The notes: generated by a model from the letters alone, not told the origin. A stretch of DNA of 64,000 nucleotides from Aureobasidium sp. EXF-3400 (GCA_024195585.1 SWBL01000149.1:51539-115538), one strand, 5' to 3'; positions 22,301 through 32,340 are shown, numbered from the stretch's first letter. Made by a program: numbers and translations.

Positions 22301-22714
22301 CTGGTCACGACAGAAGGCGTCCCATACAGGGAGACACGCTTCGACGAGACCCGTGTCGGTGGTGTGGCCCAAGACTTCTTGCAGGATGGTAAGGACATGA
22401 GGCGCCAATAGGGGGAAGGTGTCGACCGAGGAGATGCTGGACGAGTTGAGGAAGGCGGTAAGAATTCCCAGAGTGACGTGAACCGCTCCTATCCTGCCTT
22501 TGTATACATCTGAGGCGGTGCGCTTTTCCAGGAAACTGCCGACCTTTGTGAGTTTGGCCCTGCGACTCGAGGCATAGTAGACCAGGTAGCTGAGTTCGCT
22601 GCCATTCGGTTTTGCTTCGCTCGCGTTGCCCACCGGATTCTTGGGCAACTTAGGGTAGCACTTCAGGATCAAGACCTGATGTTTCGGTCGGCATTTTTGG
22701 CGGAGCGCGTTCAT
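19376..22714 (-). CDS. EFR3: EFR3-type plasma-membrane scaffold for PI 4-kinase
   Basis: A single exon of 1112 residues, close to the size of other filamentous-fungal EFR3 proteins. The N terminus MNALRQKCRPKHQVLILKCYP, with two Cys in a basic context, matches the membrane-anchoring (palmitoylated in animals) start of the family. Then SELSYLVYYASSRRAKLTKVGSFLEKRT and a long array of helical HEAT/armadillo-like repeats follow (to about residue 700). The C-terminal 350 residues are Ser/Arg/Gly-rich and probably disordered. In yeast, Efr3 with Ypp1 anchors Stt4 at the plasma membrane for PI4P synthesis. No intron is needed. Confidence 0.9.
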   Translation of the reverse strand: MNALRQKCRPKHQVLILKCYPKLPKNPVGNASEAKPNGSELSYLVYYASSRRAKLTKVGSFLEKRTASDVYKGRIGAVHVTLGILTAFLNSSSISSVDTFPLLAPHVLTILQEVLGHTTDTGLVEACLPVWDAFCRDQDHSTLAADVEYRQQFADVVKRWTTYADKTNKEAGGSSDALKLRKAGLEALRSIAKAQALASEPGRQVNVFLPAVLRNLYSQDATYLTTLDERLNEQKHTQQGLRPSMQTIRSTNTKVEGDPRAAGGTAQEADRYAEEEAGVLAMQCFKTLFDVDNRGQVRMATMSMLEYISHHNSGHAWSVGLVRLACEFTPVQDRFVVLFAAVEMLTRSPIVEDALQQHVVLAVIVEQILGSNVNLIGLSVMDILLGLVQHILLILQLGTTQTNLNGSNEKPKSAVMEVVKTPSPVRVELLTHLRQCIVNLAKHVYYTDQISDMVSALLLRLKPASAASNMPAATAHAIEDPNGTSYESAASSGLKERPNTDGFFSFDTAREVALDSVKRILIVANSNDPSANESTKNQNPVPIGVWEGTQWLLRDSYRPVRVAYVDALCTWLELETRENDSKIEEKAAPEKHKRDNANGNNMARRAVSNASARGRGTRRSRSFFLQLLHLAIYEDALHLADRPEADHEFLLLHYLLASMVAKLGINATRSGLPMIIRLQEDIQNIENPKAKVRLGSLVHGYLWAVAHKFNFEHSVVGNEIQSEIVRRQQADIWVHGLQVPAVALARIAEVAASAPTNLTQSTVQSQALKPFDHREQLIERISDAYSASIASPPGTPGSPGRSFSLPTLNIAASDFLAAPTRPKANLPQSCIDELTSVWSKEELLTAVAAAAPKSTSLSGSRAGTTSAHPSGTNLVALGDHRRLLAAANTYPYQSPRSTSETFGNGGTSKSGPARTGTSHSQVRSRLVSRSPAGRRPSNSTSGNGDGASSVTGAMRVEELKRVLAGQAPPSSAMSIHRAGAGDDSSESMMDVEDGELEDDASDYSPPALRPATRDAVQSSQNTMQPPPAPGLRLNSGEVVTNGTLSSAPISERGRQDGLVNRPASRRVASRSSARGFGGAASTHGKKDLRDLLSSIGTEDDAAGGEGVSRAPY

Positions 22715-23420
22715 GTTGGCTGACAGATGGCGTGAGTCGTATGCGGATCTGTGGAGGCCTGCTGTGCAATCTGAACAGACTGCCGCGTACTTCGACTTCT
22801 CTCTACACTCTCAGAGATGGTCGGGAAATACTGCTGCCCAACACCGTTTGAGACACAACACGTCGCGGGATGCAATCAACGACGAGATTGGAAACAAGAC
22901 ACGCCCAAGTCGCTTCGTATATCGTAATCAAACCCGTCCCCGGCCCCCAATCCCAAAATGTGGCTGGGACGTTTGTTTCTTGGCAGCATGCGCGAACCAT
23001 CCGGATCATCTGCTGCGCGTCATTTTTTGATCATCCACCTGTCAGACCAATATCAAGGGACTCGCTTTTACCAGTAGAAAAACATAGCTTTCGCGCATCA
23101 TTCCTGTGACAATTGCTAAAACAGACATGCAGCTCTCTCCAGAGTTACGCCTTCTATATCTCTGTTCTCCTATGAAACAGACCCTTAATCCTTCAAATAT
23201 CAAAACGCCGTGTTTCCGCAAAACAAAACTCAAAACACTGACCTCCGAGAGACTCCTTGATATCCATAGACAAACGTTATCCTTTACTTGTGTGCCTCCA
23301 TTTCGTCTTTCGCGTCTCATCACTTCTTCAAAGCTGACTTTGCTTTTTGGTGGCACGCTTTCCACTGCTGACTGTGCGGTACATGGGATGAAGTTGCAAG
23401 CTGGGTAATTCAGGTTGCAT
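22715..23420. other. EFR3 promoter / forkhead 3' region
   Basis: About 700 bp. EFR3 5' leader and the 3' UTR of the forkhead gene, both minus strand. No gene seen. Confidence 0.4.
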
Positions 23421-26158
23421 CTAGCGACCTGCCATTCCCATCCCGAACCTAGCTGCTCCTATCTTGTGGAACGTTCCGATAGGTTGGAAGCCCCTGAACA
23501 CGATTGTTAGTTCGTTGTCTTTGACTCTTGTTGGAGATAAACTTACTTGGCAAGATCAATACCGGCTTCATCGTCCGTGTCTGCACCATAACGTAGAGAT
23601 CCCATGTTCTGTTGCATTCCATTTATGTTGTTCGTTGCATAGGCGTGACTGTTGAGGATGTTGCTGGTGTTAGGAGCAGACCCTGCTTGCTGCTGATTGT
23701 TGCCATTGCCCAGGGCCTGCATGGGCGGACGCATAGAGTTGGGTGCAGGCATACTCGACTGCTCGCGTTGCTGTTGTGTCTGTGCCTGCATCTGCTCCTG
23801 TTGACCTGACTGGCTTTCCTCTCGCTGCTCGGGCTCAGGCTGGTGCTGCTGAGGAGGCTGCAGCTGAGGAACATTGAACGAGGGATTTGTCATAATACTT
23901 TGTTCTCTCTTTTGAGAAGCCTCAAGCTCGAAAGAGGTCCTTTCATTGCTCTCGGGAGGCATGCTGGTGGCGATGTGCTCGTCCGAGTCGAACTCGAGCT
24001 TGGCTGAGCGGCTGTGGCTTGTTGCAGGCCTAGGAATGCTGCGAGTAGGACTGCCATCAATACGGTCAGGGACGCCCGATGCACGAGGAGGCGAGCTAGA
24101 TTGAATCGCAGGCATATCATCGTCCTTCTCATCCACAATGTTCTTCTTGTCGAGAGCGGTCTTGTAATCTTCGTCAAGGATCTTAACATTGGCTCCGATT
24201 CCAAGCGGCTTGAACGACGAGAATGGAGTTGCCTTTAAGGGGCTAATATCTCCGAGTGGGCGTAGAGGGGTTGACCCGAACTTCCAGAATGGAGCAGGCG
24301 ACGAGAACTCCATAAAAGCGGAAGGACGTTGAAGTGTCGATGGGGGCACCAGCTTCTGGCTGCTACGTACGGGGAAAGGTGTGTCAAGACCGATACGGCC
24401 GTCATCGTTGATGTAGAGCGAAGGCGGGGATCCAGCGGCGTTCGCAGCAGCAGTCAGATGGTTGAGAGTGCTCTTAGCTGATGGAGGATAGACAAGCTCT
24501 GGGTCATTCTCGTCGAACTTGACAGGACGACGAGAACCTCGGTCGGGAGTGTAGGCCTCATTTGCAGTAGGATATGACGATGGGTAGGTGTGCATAGGAG
24601 GGCTGTCACTCTTCTCAGTCTTACTAGGAATAGTATGGACAGCACCGTTGAGTCTTTGGTGAGCAGAAGACGGAGGATGCAGCTGAGCGGGACTCGAAGG
24701 ATCGATCATGCCAGAAGGTAGGGGGTTGGGTCTGCGGCAACCCTTCATGCCCTGGCTGAGGAAAGTGTCACGCTCCTTGGGTGCAATCATCCACTTCATA
24801 CCCTTGCCGGGCTCGTCGGTGCGACGGGCAATCTTCTCGAAGGCCTTGTTGAGACTGAGGTTGTGACGGATAGAATTTTGCCAGCCACTGGTGCTGTAGC
24901 GGTAGAAGGCGTAGTTTGCCATGATCCATTTATAGATGTTGTTGAGGGTCATTTGCTGTTCGGTAGTAGACAAGATGGCCATGCCGATCAACTGAGCATA
25001 AGAGTGAGGAGGCTTCAGGTCTTTAGCGTTATCTGCAGAGTAGTCGATGGACTCGGTGGACTCGAGCATCACACCGCGAGAGTAGCCTCCGATGGACAGA
25101 GGAGACGGGCGGGTGCGCTGCGAGGTAGGGATGTTCATGCCGTGGTTGCGAATGGGTGTGCCCGGGATGGGGAATGACTGCGATTGCAGGCCTGCGTATG
25201 AATGGGGGTGCACACGGTGGCCGGTGCTGCCGTCGGGGAAGCTAGATGACGGATGGGCAGGGCGGCGGACTGACGAGGAGGGACCGGGCATGTGAGATGA
25301 TGGGTTTGGTGGAGGATTGCCATTACGGCCATCGGCTTCGTGGTCTTCCTCTTCTGATGTGTAAGTCTGGCGAACAATGGCGTCGGCAAAGACAGGGCCG
25401 TCATCCTCATGACGAGCAGTGGTGATGAAGGCCATCTGAGTGCCGCTGATGTCGATAACACAGCCAGAGCGTAGAGCAGCGCGGTTGCCACGCTTGAGTA
25501 GTTGCGTGTCAACCCTGAGACCGTTGCGGCCATTTACGGTGATGAACCATTTCTCCTGTTCGCTGTCGTACGAGATGACGGCGTGCAGACGCGACACCTG
25601 TCTGTCGGGACCGAGGTCGATAGAGATTCTGGATTTGGCCGAGGGATCGTTCGACGGGACGATAGGTGAGTTGAGAGATTCGGCCTTCTCGTGAGACTCG
25701 GGACGGCCAATGTTGATCTCGACGCCTTGGATGATGTACGTCCAGTTGCGGCCGGCGATCTTGCCATATCCAGGCACGTGCTCTCTGCCCTCGAGCAGGT
25801 CGTTGGAGAAGTCGTGTGTCGCATTCACCTGCTTGTCCGAGATCTTGAGCTTGGAGATAACATCGACCTCGGAGGGAGTCGACGGCTCGGTTTCGGCGTC
25901 GGATTGTTCGTTGGCCTCGGTGCCCTCGGTATCTTCTCGTTCGTTGGCGCGAGCGGTCGTGACCTTTCGGCGCGTAGCTGCGCGGCCATTTGAAGTAGGG
26001 GCGTCATTGGCACGCGCTCTCTTGCGAGAAGTGCGCGATGGTGTAGCGATGGATTCGGGAGTGTCGGCGTCAGACACGTCGGCTGCGGTAGCGGTGGCTG
26101 CTGCGGCCACTTCGGCGGCCTTGCGCGCAGGTCTTGTGCGCCTATTTGACGGCGGCAT
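23421..26158 (-). CDS. Forkhead transcription factor with FHA domain (Fkh1/Fkh2 type)
   Basis: Two exons, 26158..23547 and 23493..23421, give 894 residues. Residues about 137-247 form an FHA phosphothreonine-binding domain (INIGRPES, RQVSRLHAVISYD, NGRNGLRVD). The forkhead winged helix spans about 380-465 with recognition helix WQNSIRHNLSLNKAF at 426-440. The C-terminal region is Pro/Ser/Gln-rich. This FHA plus forkhead order defines the yeast Fkh1/Fkh2 group that drives G2/M genes and affects origin timing and silencing. The last exon is added because reading through the canonical GTAAGT donor stops at once, while splicing yields a basic, Gly-rich tail of 24 residues. The ATG at 26158 has A at -3; one 30 nt upstream is also in frame. 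Confidence 0.9.
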
Positions 26159-27743
26159 CGTGATGTGTTGTGTGTTTGAAGACTGCAAAAGTGGAGGGAA
26201 GGGTGTGTTGACAAGGACGTCGCTATGTCGCGTCGCTGATGTCGGATTGACGGCACAAAAAGCAAGCGGATGGTGAAGCGATCGCGTCTCACGAGCGGGC
26301 CAAGAGTTTGCCTCCGCAAATTTGCGTGGGGACGAGGACCGGCCTGATGTCGTTGACCTCAGCTAACCTCGATTTTTCCCTGCTTGATTGTTGGATTTGT
26401 CTCGGTGGGGAGAGTGTCGTCGATGCTGGTATTGCTCGTTCCTCGCGACTGCTCGAAAAGGGTGGATTCGCTGGGTTTGCGTCAAACAGATGTCGAGACG
26501 CAGTAAGCAAAAGGACGTGCTGTTTATGTTGACTGACGCGCTTCGATCAACAAAGCTTCTCCAACAATCGCTTTGTCCTGCAACTCTTCTCGAACCACTT
26601 GAAATATAGCAGGGTCGATCTCAAGTCTTTAACAGCTCGATCGAGGATAGGGGCAGTAAAAGGGTCAACGTTGCATCCGTTTCTATCAGCTCCGCTGAAC
26701 ATTCGTTTCCTTGTCAAAAAAGCACCCGCCAAAAGGCGTGCGTGCGTGCTGGGTCTGCCACCACCCTTGTGCGCCCGATCAAACCATCTGCTCGATGACG
26801 CCGACTGTTTTTCCCCGCTTCCAATAACTCAACCTTTGTTGACAAAAGTAAACATGGCTCTTTTGACCGTCCATATTATCCCATTTCGTCTATATTCTCG
26901 AAGGAACAGCCCTTAGAAGAGGTCCAGCAGGTTTCGCACAATCTCGGATGGATGGTGATGTCGTACATGCCATAACTAAGAACAATCGGTGACTGTTTCA
27001 CCGTTCATTAGCCTATCATCCCCTAGGACTTTCTCGTACACTTACACCGCCCATCATCGTCCTAAAGTAGCCACACATACGAAAAGCATTGCTGGACTAA
27101 TCAAAGCTGATCCTGCCAATATTCTTGTAGATCGAGTGACCGCAGCAGACGAATGTTATATGTTGACACTTGCTCAATGCTACACGGAAGACCCTGGCCG
27201 CTGGTTGTTGAGTTGTTTTACACTATATCATCATCTTATCTTGAGAGATGTCCGAACAAATAGTCTACATGTGCGATCTGGATGGCCCTTGCGTTGTTTC
27301 TGTAGTTGTATCTGGCAATATGCGGGCTCTATTCGTTGAATATGGCTCTACTGAATGGACACCGATATACCGCATGTAAGTTTGTATAAAACTCAGTCAC
27401 AAACGTCTCACTCCTACACGACTCGGACATTTACACCGAGAGTATGTCCAACATTCAGCATCATATATTTAGTCTAGCACACCAGACATATGCAGTGTGC
27501 GATGAACATCTCACATCCGGCAGAGTGATCTCGTCGTCGGGTCCGGAAGATTGAGCCCCGCTACCAATCGGGTATAGCTTGAATGGTCTGTGCATCAACC
27601 CACAGAACTTCTCCTCCAAGGTCACTTGTTCAACAACACGTACTTGACCAACCAACACCAACAATCTCACTCGTGACATTCAAGCAACTTATCAACAGTT
27701 TTAACACCGTCATCTCAGATTCTGGGGTTCGCGTACTCAAAAC
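26159..27743. other. Gene-free stretch, 1.6 kb
   Basis: Divergent promoter space of the forkhead gene and the next plus-strand gene; the length fits a complex regulatory region. A 43-codon frame at 27248 ends exactly at a GTAAGT donor-like site, which could be a short first exon, but no convincing acceptor in frame was found. Confidence 0.35.
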
Positions 27744-29234
27744 ATGGCTCCTCAGGAGAAGGCCACTGCTGGTCCAGCTGGAGCAACTGGAGTTGTCAAG
27801 AAGAAGCGCGTAGTCACCACTGCTGCAGACAGAGAGAGACTGAAGCTCAGGGCCGAGGACGTCAGATGGAACGCTGCAAAAACTCCTGAAGCAAAAGCCT
27901 GGATTAATTCTACCAGATTGTTGAAGGAGTTCCTTACCAACGGAGAAGATGTCTTGGCTCTCAAGGCTGGTCCTGCAACAAGACGTGACTTGTGGGCCAA
28001 GGCCGATGCGATGGGTCTACACGTCGAAATGTTCGATACCAAAGCAAGCAAGGATGTACCACCTCAAGGTTGGGTTGTTCTCGGTCGTGTTGCTTCGAGA
28101 ATGGCCGTTGCTGGCAAGGTTCGAGACATCCAGCGTCAGAACAAGAGACAGCTTCAAGAAGATGAGGACGAGGCTGAAAACGAAGATGAAGCCGATGCTG
28201 GAGCTGAACAGCCCAAGAATCTCGCTGACTTGATCGATCCCTCCCTCCGCGACCAGAGGGCTCCGGTGGCTCAGATGATGCTACCCGGTGCTCAGCAAGC
28301 CAGCGACATTCGTCAGCAACTGCCTGCTATTGATTACGCGCCAAAGACAACCGGTAACACCAAACCTACGCAGACCAATCTGCCAAATGCGGATATCGAA
28401 GCTGCAAAACAACTCAGTGTCCTCAAAAGTCAGGCTGGACCGGCAAGACCAGTCTTCCGAAAAGATCCTATGCAACCAGAGGCCGCGCCAAATCTGCCTG
28501 GTGCTCTACCTCAGGAGACGACCGAAGAGCAGCCTACCACCGAAGACACCACTGAGACCGATCGCATCGCCAGCTGGGTGTCTGAACAAGTCGAAACAGC
28601 TCAGACAGACAAGGACGTGGTCGACCCAACAGGATCCTGGAAAATCTCCTGCGAGGCCATCGCCGAACAACTAGGCGAGATGGCAATGACCGAAGGCATG
28701 AACCTAACAATCTACCTCGAGCCAACCCGACCACAAAGCGACAACGACACCGACGACTCATCCCCAGCAACAGTCACCGATACTGACGTCCTCGAATCCG
28801 AACTCACAGAAGCACAAAAAGCACGCCTGGGAACATATCAACTCTGGGCAACCTTCAACATGGGTCTCTTCGAAGGAATTATCCGCTTCATGTCGCCCAC
28901 AACCGTCAGAACAACACCAACTCCACGCACCTCCTTCGATCTACTTCCCTCTCAACTGCCTTCTCCAGAAAACCGCACTTTCCAATACAAATGGCGAGGT
29001 CGCGAGGTTTCGGACTCGGTGATTACCGTCGAGGCAGAGGATGCTACTCAATTCATCAGATTCGAGGAAGATGGTGTCAAGATGACTGGAGTATTTGAGT
29101 GCGAGTATTTGGGTGAGACTGGGTTTGAAGGACAGAAGATTGGTAAGGGGGAGGTTGCGAAGGAGAGCTTGGGTAAATTGTGGAGTCAGCTTAGTCCTCA
29201 GGCTCATGGGATGGAGGCTCAGCAGAAGGTGTAA
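27744..29234 (+). CDS. Uncharacterised protein with basic N terminus and barrel-like C terminus
   Basis: A single-exon frame of 496 residues. The N terminus is Ala/Lys-rich (KKKRVV near 19-24); residues about 30-130 are helical and conserved-looking; an acidic run (EDEDEAENEDEADA) follows near 140. The C-terminal 200 residues show alternating hydrophobic strands with DPTGSWKIS, LWATFNMGLFEGIIRF, YKWRGRE and MTGVFECEYLG, a pattern seen in small fungal beta-barrels of the lipocalin sort. I do not recognise a named family; the barrel idea is an inference from strand pattern alone. Confidence 0.65.
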   Translation: MAPQEKATAGPAGATGVVKKKRVVTTAADRERLKLRAEDVRWNAAKTPEAKAWINSTRLLKEFLTNGEDVLALKAGPATRRDLWAKADAMGLHVEMFDTKASKDVPPQGWVVLGRVASRMAVAGKVRDIQRQNKRQLQEDEDEAENEDEADAGAEQPKNLADLIDPSLRDQRAPVAQMMLPGAQQASDIRQQLPAIDYAPKTTGNTKPTQTNLPNADIEAAKQLSVLKSQAGPARPVFRKDPMQPEAAPNLPGALPQETTEEQPTTEDTTETDRIASWVSEQVETAQTDKDVVDPTGSWKISCEAIAEQLGEMAMTEGMNLTIYLEPTRPQSDNDTDDSSPATVTDTDVLESELTEAQKARLGTYQLWATFNMGLFEGIIRFMSPTTVRTTPTPRTSFDLLPSQLPSPENRTFQYKWRGREVSDSVITVEAEDATQFIRFEEDGVKMTGVFECEYLGETGFEGQKIGKGEVAKESLGKLWSQLSPQAHGMEAQQKV

Positions 29235-29551
29235 TTGTCTGAAAGAACAGCTGCGGCTGTAATCCTTGTGGCGTTCTAGGATTCATAGATTGGTTTTCAA
29301 TCCCGCCTTCTGCTCAGGCACATGCCTCGTCTGCCCATAAATCTCTCCGAGTCCCCATCCCTTCGCTGTGTCTAGAAGGTCCTCTGGCGCCTGATGCGTC
29401 TGAACATATCAGTATTTCTGATGCATCTTCGTCCCCGGACAGCCTGCCAAAACGTCCTCGTCCATCGCCAGATCATTACGCTGAACCGGCATCCCTCTAT
29501 ACAGCGACGAGCACCCCAGCTTTCCTAATCCAGTAACATCGGATTTTGAAG
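29235..29551 (+). other. Relic coding frames upstream of the C2H2-like gene
   Basis: This stretch reads as protein only in pieces that switch frame. One frame gives an open Ser/Pro-rich stretch ending near 29535 (SDASSSPDSLPKRPRPSP). A second, shifted by one base, gives the acidic block DFEDESWSDIDDDISLQS over 29547-29600. The composition looks like former N-terminal exons with indels, or exons with introns I could not place. Confidence 0.35.
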
Positions 29552-30859
29552 ATGAGTCATGGAGCGATATCGATGATGATATCTCGCTTCAATCTCAACG
29601 ACACCACAGAGCCAAACCATTGTCACACCCCCAATTCATCTGGCAACCGAGGACATGGGAATTTGTCAGATCCTATGCCCCAAACAGTTTTAGTGAATCC
29701 ATCTCCTTTCGTACCTGTGGTCAAAGCCAAATCCGCTCATGCACGTCTTCGCGAGACCGCCATCGAGCTCGTTCGTCCCCAAACCGATGGAACTCCTACA
29801 TACAGATGTCCATCCCTGGCTCGTGGCATGAGCTCGTGCCTTGAGTCGACTCTTAGCGACCTGCATGACCACGGCGCAGCGCACAGTACGACAACAATGG
29901 ATGTTGAACTTCGTCTCGACTCGATCCAATGCATTATGGGATGCATGGCTTCGTTTCCAACACGGGACGCACATCTCCAACACTTGGTCACGTATCAATG
30001 CCCAAAGAGGTGTGATCTAGGTGCACAGATGCTGATTCCAGCCCCGGTCACTTCCCATACTCTGTATCCATTGCCAAATTTGGTATCGCGTTTCGACGTG
30101 CTACGTCACGTTCCTGACAGATCACCAGAAAATATCAAGCGATTGTCATACAGAAAAGACACGTCATCCCTAGAAATCAGCTCCCATCTCGCTGATAGAG
30201 CAAGATCGTACTGTGTGACAAACTCGTATGATCCTGGTCAGTACTGCGATAATTCGTTTGGTTTCGTCGCTATCATCGAAGACATCACAGCAGCCGACAG
30301 CGATGCACACTTTTTCCCTGGCTCCTCAAAGTTATCAGTTGACAGCTCCCATACTACTGCTTTCGAAAACCATGGCAGAGCAACCAACTTTCGTGGCACC
30401 TCGAGAGGCATGGAAGACATCGAACTCCAGAGACACTCAGCAACCGATGTTGCCGAGATACAGGATTTCTCTCATTACCACAAGGCACTGGCGGCTGGTG
30501 CCATCGCCTTCTTCAAATGCCCTGTGCCAGGGTGCGAGAGAGTGTTCAGTCCCACGACGGAGATCTCACAGTTCTACAACCACTTGGAAGAGGCAGTCCA
30601 TTGGGTTTACTTCGACGCTAATGGTCCAGTTCAGTGCGAGCTCGGTTGTGGTCGTGCCTTCATCAATCATATGTCCTTTAATAAACACATTCGCAATGGT
30701 CGTTGCATTGTGGCAGCCGCGCCTTCCGCCCCTCCTGACACTGACACATTCTACGACTGTGCTATCTGTTCTATCACCTTCTCGTCTCGTACCAAGTTTG
30801 TCGATCACTTTATTCCTCCGGAGGGTCGGACTAGGAGGAAGCTCTCTCAACACGCATAG
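29552..30859 (+). CDS. C2H2-like zinc-finger protein, possibly broken
   Basis: An open frame of 435 residues. The C-terminal third has degenerate zinc fingers: FKCPVPGCERVFS..FYNHLEEAVH, VQCELGCGRAFINH..NKHI and YDCAICSITFSS..FVDHF, each keeping the Cys pair but with irregular His spacing. The N-terminal part has one further Cys/His cluster (YRCPS..SCLES..HDHGAAH). The frame does not look finished at its TAG: the same frame stays open, apart from two more TAG codons (30884 and 31178), to a TGA at 31472. The 5' end also shows frame switches. It may be a decaying gene or a misjudged exon structure. DNA binding is possible, but no target can be named. Confidence 0.45.
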   Translation: MSHGAISMMISRFNLNDTTEPNHCHTPNSSGNRGHGNLSDPMPQTVLVNPSPFVPVVKAKSAHARLRETAIELVRPQTDGTPTYRCPSLARGMSSCLESTLSDLHDHGAAHSTTTMDVELRLDSIQCIMGCMASFPTRDAHLQHLVTYQCPKRCDLGAQMLIPAPVTSHTLYPLPNLVSRFDVLRHVPDRSPENIKRLSYRKDTSSLEISSHLADRARSYCVTNSYDPGQYCDNSFGFVAIIEDITAADSDAHFFPGSSKLSVDSSHTTAFENHGRATNFRGTSRGMEDIELQRHSATDVAEIQDFSHYHKALAAGAIAFFKCPVPGCERVFSPTTEISQFYNHLEEAVHWVYFDANGPVQCELGCGRAFINHMSFNKHIRNGRCIVAAAPSAPPDTDTFYDCAICSITFSSRTKFVDHFIPPEGRTRRKLSQHA

Positions 30860-31474
30860 GGTCTGTTCGACAAGTACCTTCTCTAGGAGTGCACCAAAGA
30901 GTGGATCACTATCGTCGACTTCTTCCCCTTACAGCCATCCACTGGACTACTTGAGGCGATCCGTCGGCTGTCGCTACGCCACAGAAAAGCCACGTTGTAT
31001 TTGTGTTCAGACAGAGCGACTTCCTTACGGCAGAATATACACGTATCAATGGAGATGCTTACATCGCAACATCTAGACGCATGGACTCAGAGATACAGAG
31101 AACTGGAAGGGCAGGCATCCAATCCATCGCGGTCGTTAGCGGTTAGCGGATCAAAGGCACGTTGGTGCTATCCGTTATAGCAAGCTAGCGCATCGAGTGT
31201 GCTCTCTTTTCACAGCTGGCGGATAATCCAGAGATACGGAGAGGGAGGCGATGCTGAACACGGTCCACCAACCAATGACTACACAAATCAGCTTCTCTGT
31301 GCTCACATGAAAGGACTTCGCCCCATGCTAGTTTCAATGGGTCAGAACGCCATCTCTCAAGGCTCTCACTGTTTATGGAGTTGTATACCGATCTCTATGG
31401 GTCTTAGGATGTTGTCATTCTCATACCGGCCAGCATGTCCGCGACGAACAGACTACGACCATGTGCCCTCTTGA
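30860..31474 (+). pseudogene. In-frame continuation of the C2H2-like gene through TAG codons
   Basis: Directly downstream, in the same reading frame, 205 codons contain only TAG stops (30884-30886, 31178-31180) before a TGA at 31472-31474. The residues look like a normal soluble protein (for example ECTKEWITIVDFFPLQPS and LTSQHLDAWTQRYRELEG). All three TAGs, including the one at 30857, could derive from CAG (Gln) by one C-to-T change. Confidence 0.45.
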
Positions 31475-31518
31475 CTTTGGTACATACACCGCAAACTTCT
31501 TTATTCATTGATCACGAT

Positions 31519-32340
31519 TCAGGAAAGAAGGTTGATGGAGCGATGAACATATCGAAGCAGAATATAGATAAGATTGAAAAACGAACAAGGCAATAAGCCA
31601 TGCCGAATATCTGCTGGTTCGTCTCGTGGTGGCTTGTCGTATTGATTCCTGTTATCATATTTGCTGTTTATTCTTGATAACTAAAAACCTCTAAGCCTAA
31701 AGCGAGCAATGCGACCACCATTAATCTCCTTTACGCGAGCCTTGGACTCGTGTAGTGTCTATTCCATGTCTGTTATACCTTATAGCTCGTATTTGTTAGT
31801 GGTAAAATCATTTAACTAATCGAACACCCCTTAAGCGAGACTCCATGCATCCGAGTAGTTCTTTAGTGACTCCTAAAGCGCCCATAACTGTAGGCCATGA
31901 AGGACATTCGACATGCTGTTCATTAAGCCGGTTATCTCTCTGTTGGCATCCACTAACACCTAATTGAAGACATTGTGGTTATGTTCAAGAGCATTGAATT
32001 CGCTTCTTTGCCATTTTTCGAAGTAATCGAAATTCTTTACTGCAAAGCGACCGCAATATGTTAGAGACGTCTAGTCGACGAGACTAGCGAGCGTCATATC
32101 TTTGAAGTTGCAGAAGTTGATGCACAATCTTGGCTTGTCTGTTTTTGGTAGTCGTTCGAATAAAGGCAAGACGGGTGGCTTGCGTGTGAGCAGGGCGCGG
32201 ATGTGGTTTACGGGCAACAGCTCCATAGCTGTTGTAAGGTCTGGCATCCCAAGCTTTTTCTTAGAAAGATCAAAGCTAACCGTGAAATTGTTATGGTGGT
32301 AGAAGGCTTCGAGGCATTCCTTGCGGATCTCTCTCGAACA
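31519..32340 (-). pseudogene. RIP-like relic of an F-box/2EXR-type gene with eight TAG/TAA stops
   Basis: One minus-strand frame of 274 codons reads as a plausible protein from REIRKECLEAFYHHNNFTV to a TGA at 31519-31521. It is interrupted by eight stops, six TAG and two TAA, at plus positions 32071, 31960, 31873, 31831, 31816, 31780, 31759 and 31681, and no internal TGA. Each can come from a Gln codon (CAG or CAA) by C-to-T in a CpA context on the coding strand, the signature of repeat-induced point mutation. The opening block resembles fungal families with an LPxEIR(K)E..FY start, akin to the gene at 11118-11965. Dead by sequence. Confidence 0.7.

Noticed and set aside
20692..22398. Several 100-170-codon frames within EFR3 in other frames
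   Set aside because: Shadows of the 1112-residue EFR3 gene.
26989..27339. 116-codon plus-strand frame
   Set aside because: No domain, atypical composition and lies in promoter-like sequence.
30228..31076. 282-codon plus-strand frame overlapping the C2H2-like gene
   Set aside because: Ser/Arg/Leu-rich shadow in another frame; the zinc-finger Cys/His pattern lies in the other frame.
31601..31678. Short plus-strand frame with a membrane-like segment (FVSWWLVVLIPVIIFAVYS)
   Set aside because: It is only 26 codons from its ATG, has no splice partner, and overlaps the better supported minus-strand relic frame.
31681..32340. Alternative genetic code (TAA/TAG as Gln) for the relic gene
   Set aside because: All other genes in the window use TAA and TAG as ordinary stops and the relic still has CAA and CAG codons; RIP explains it more simply.
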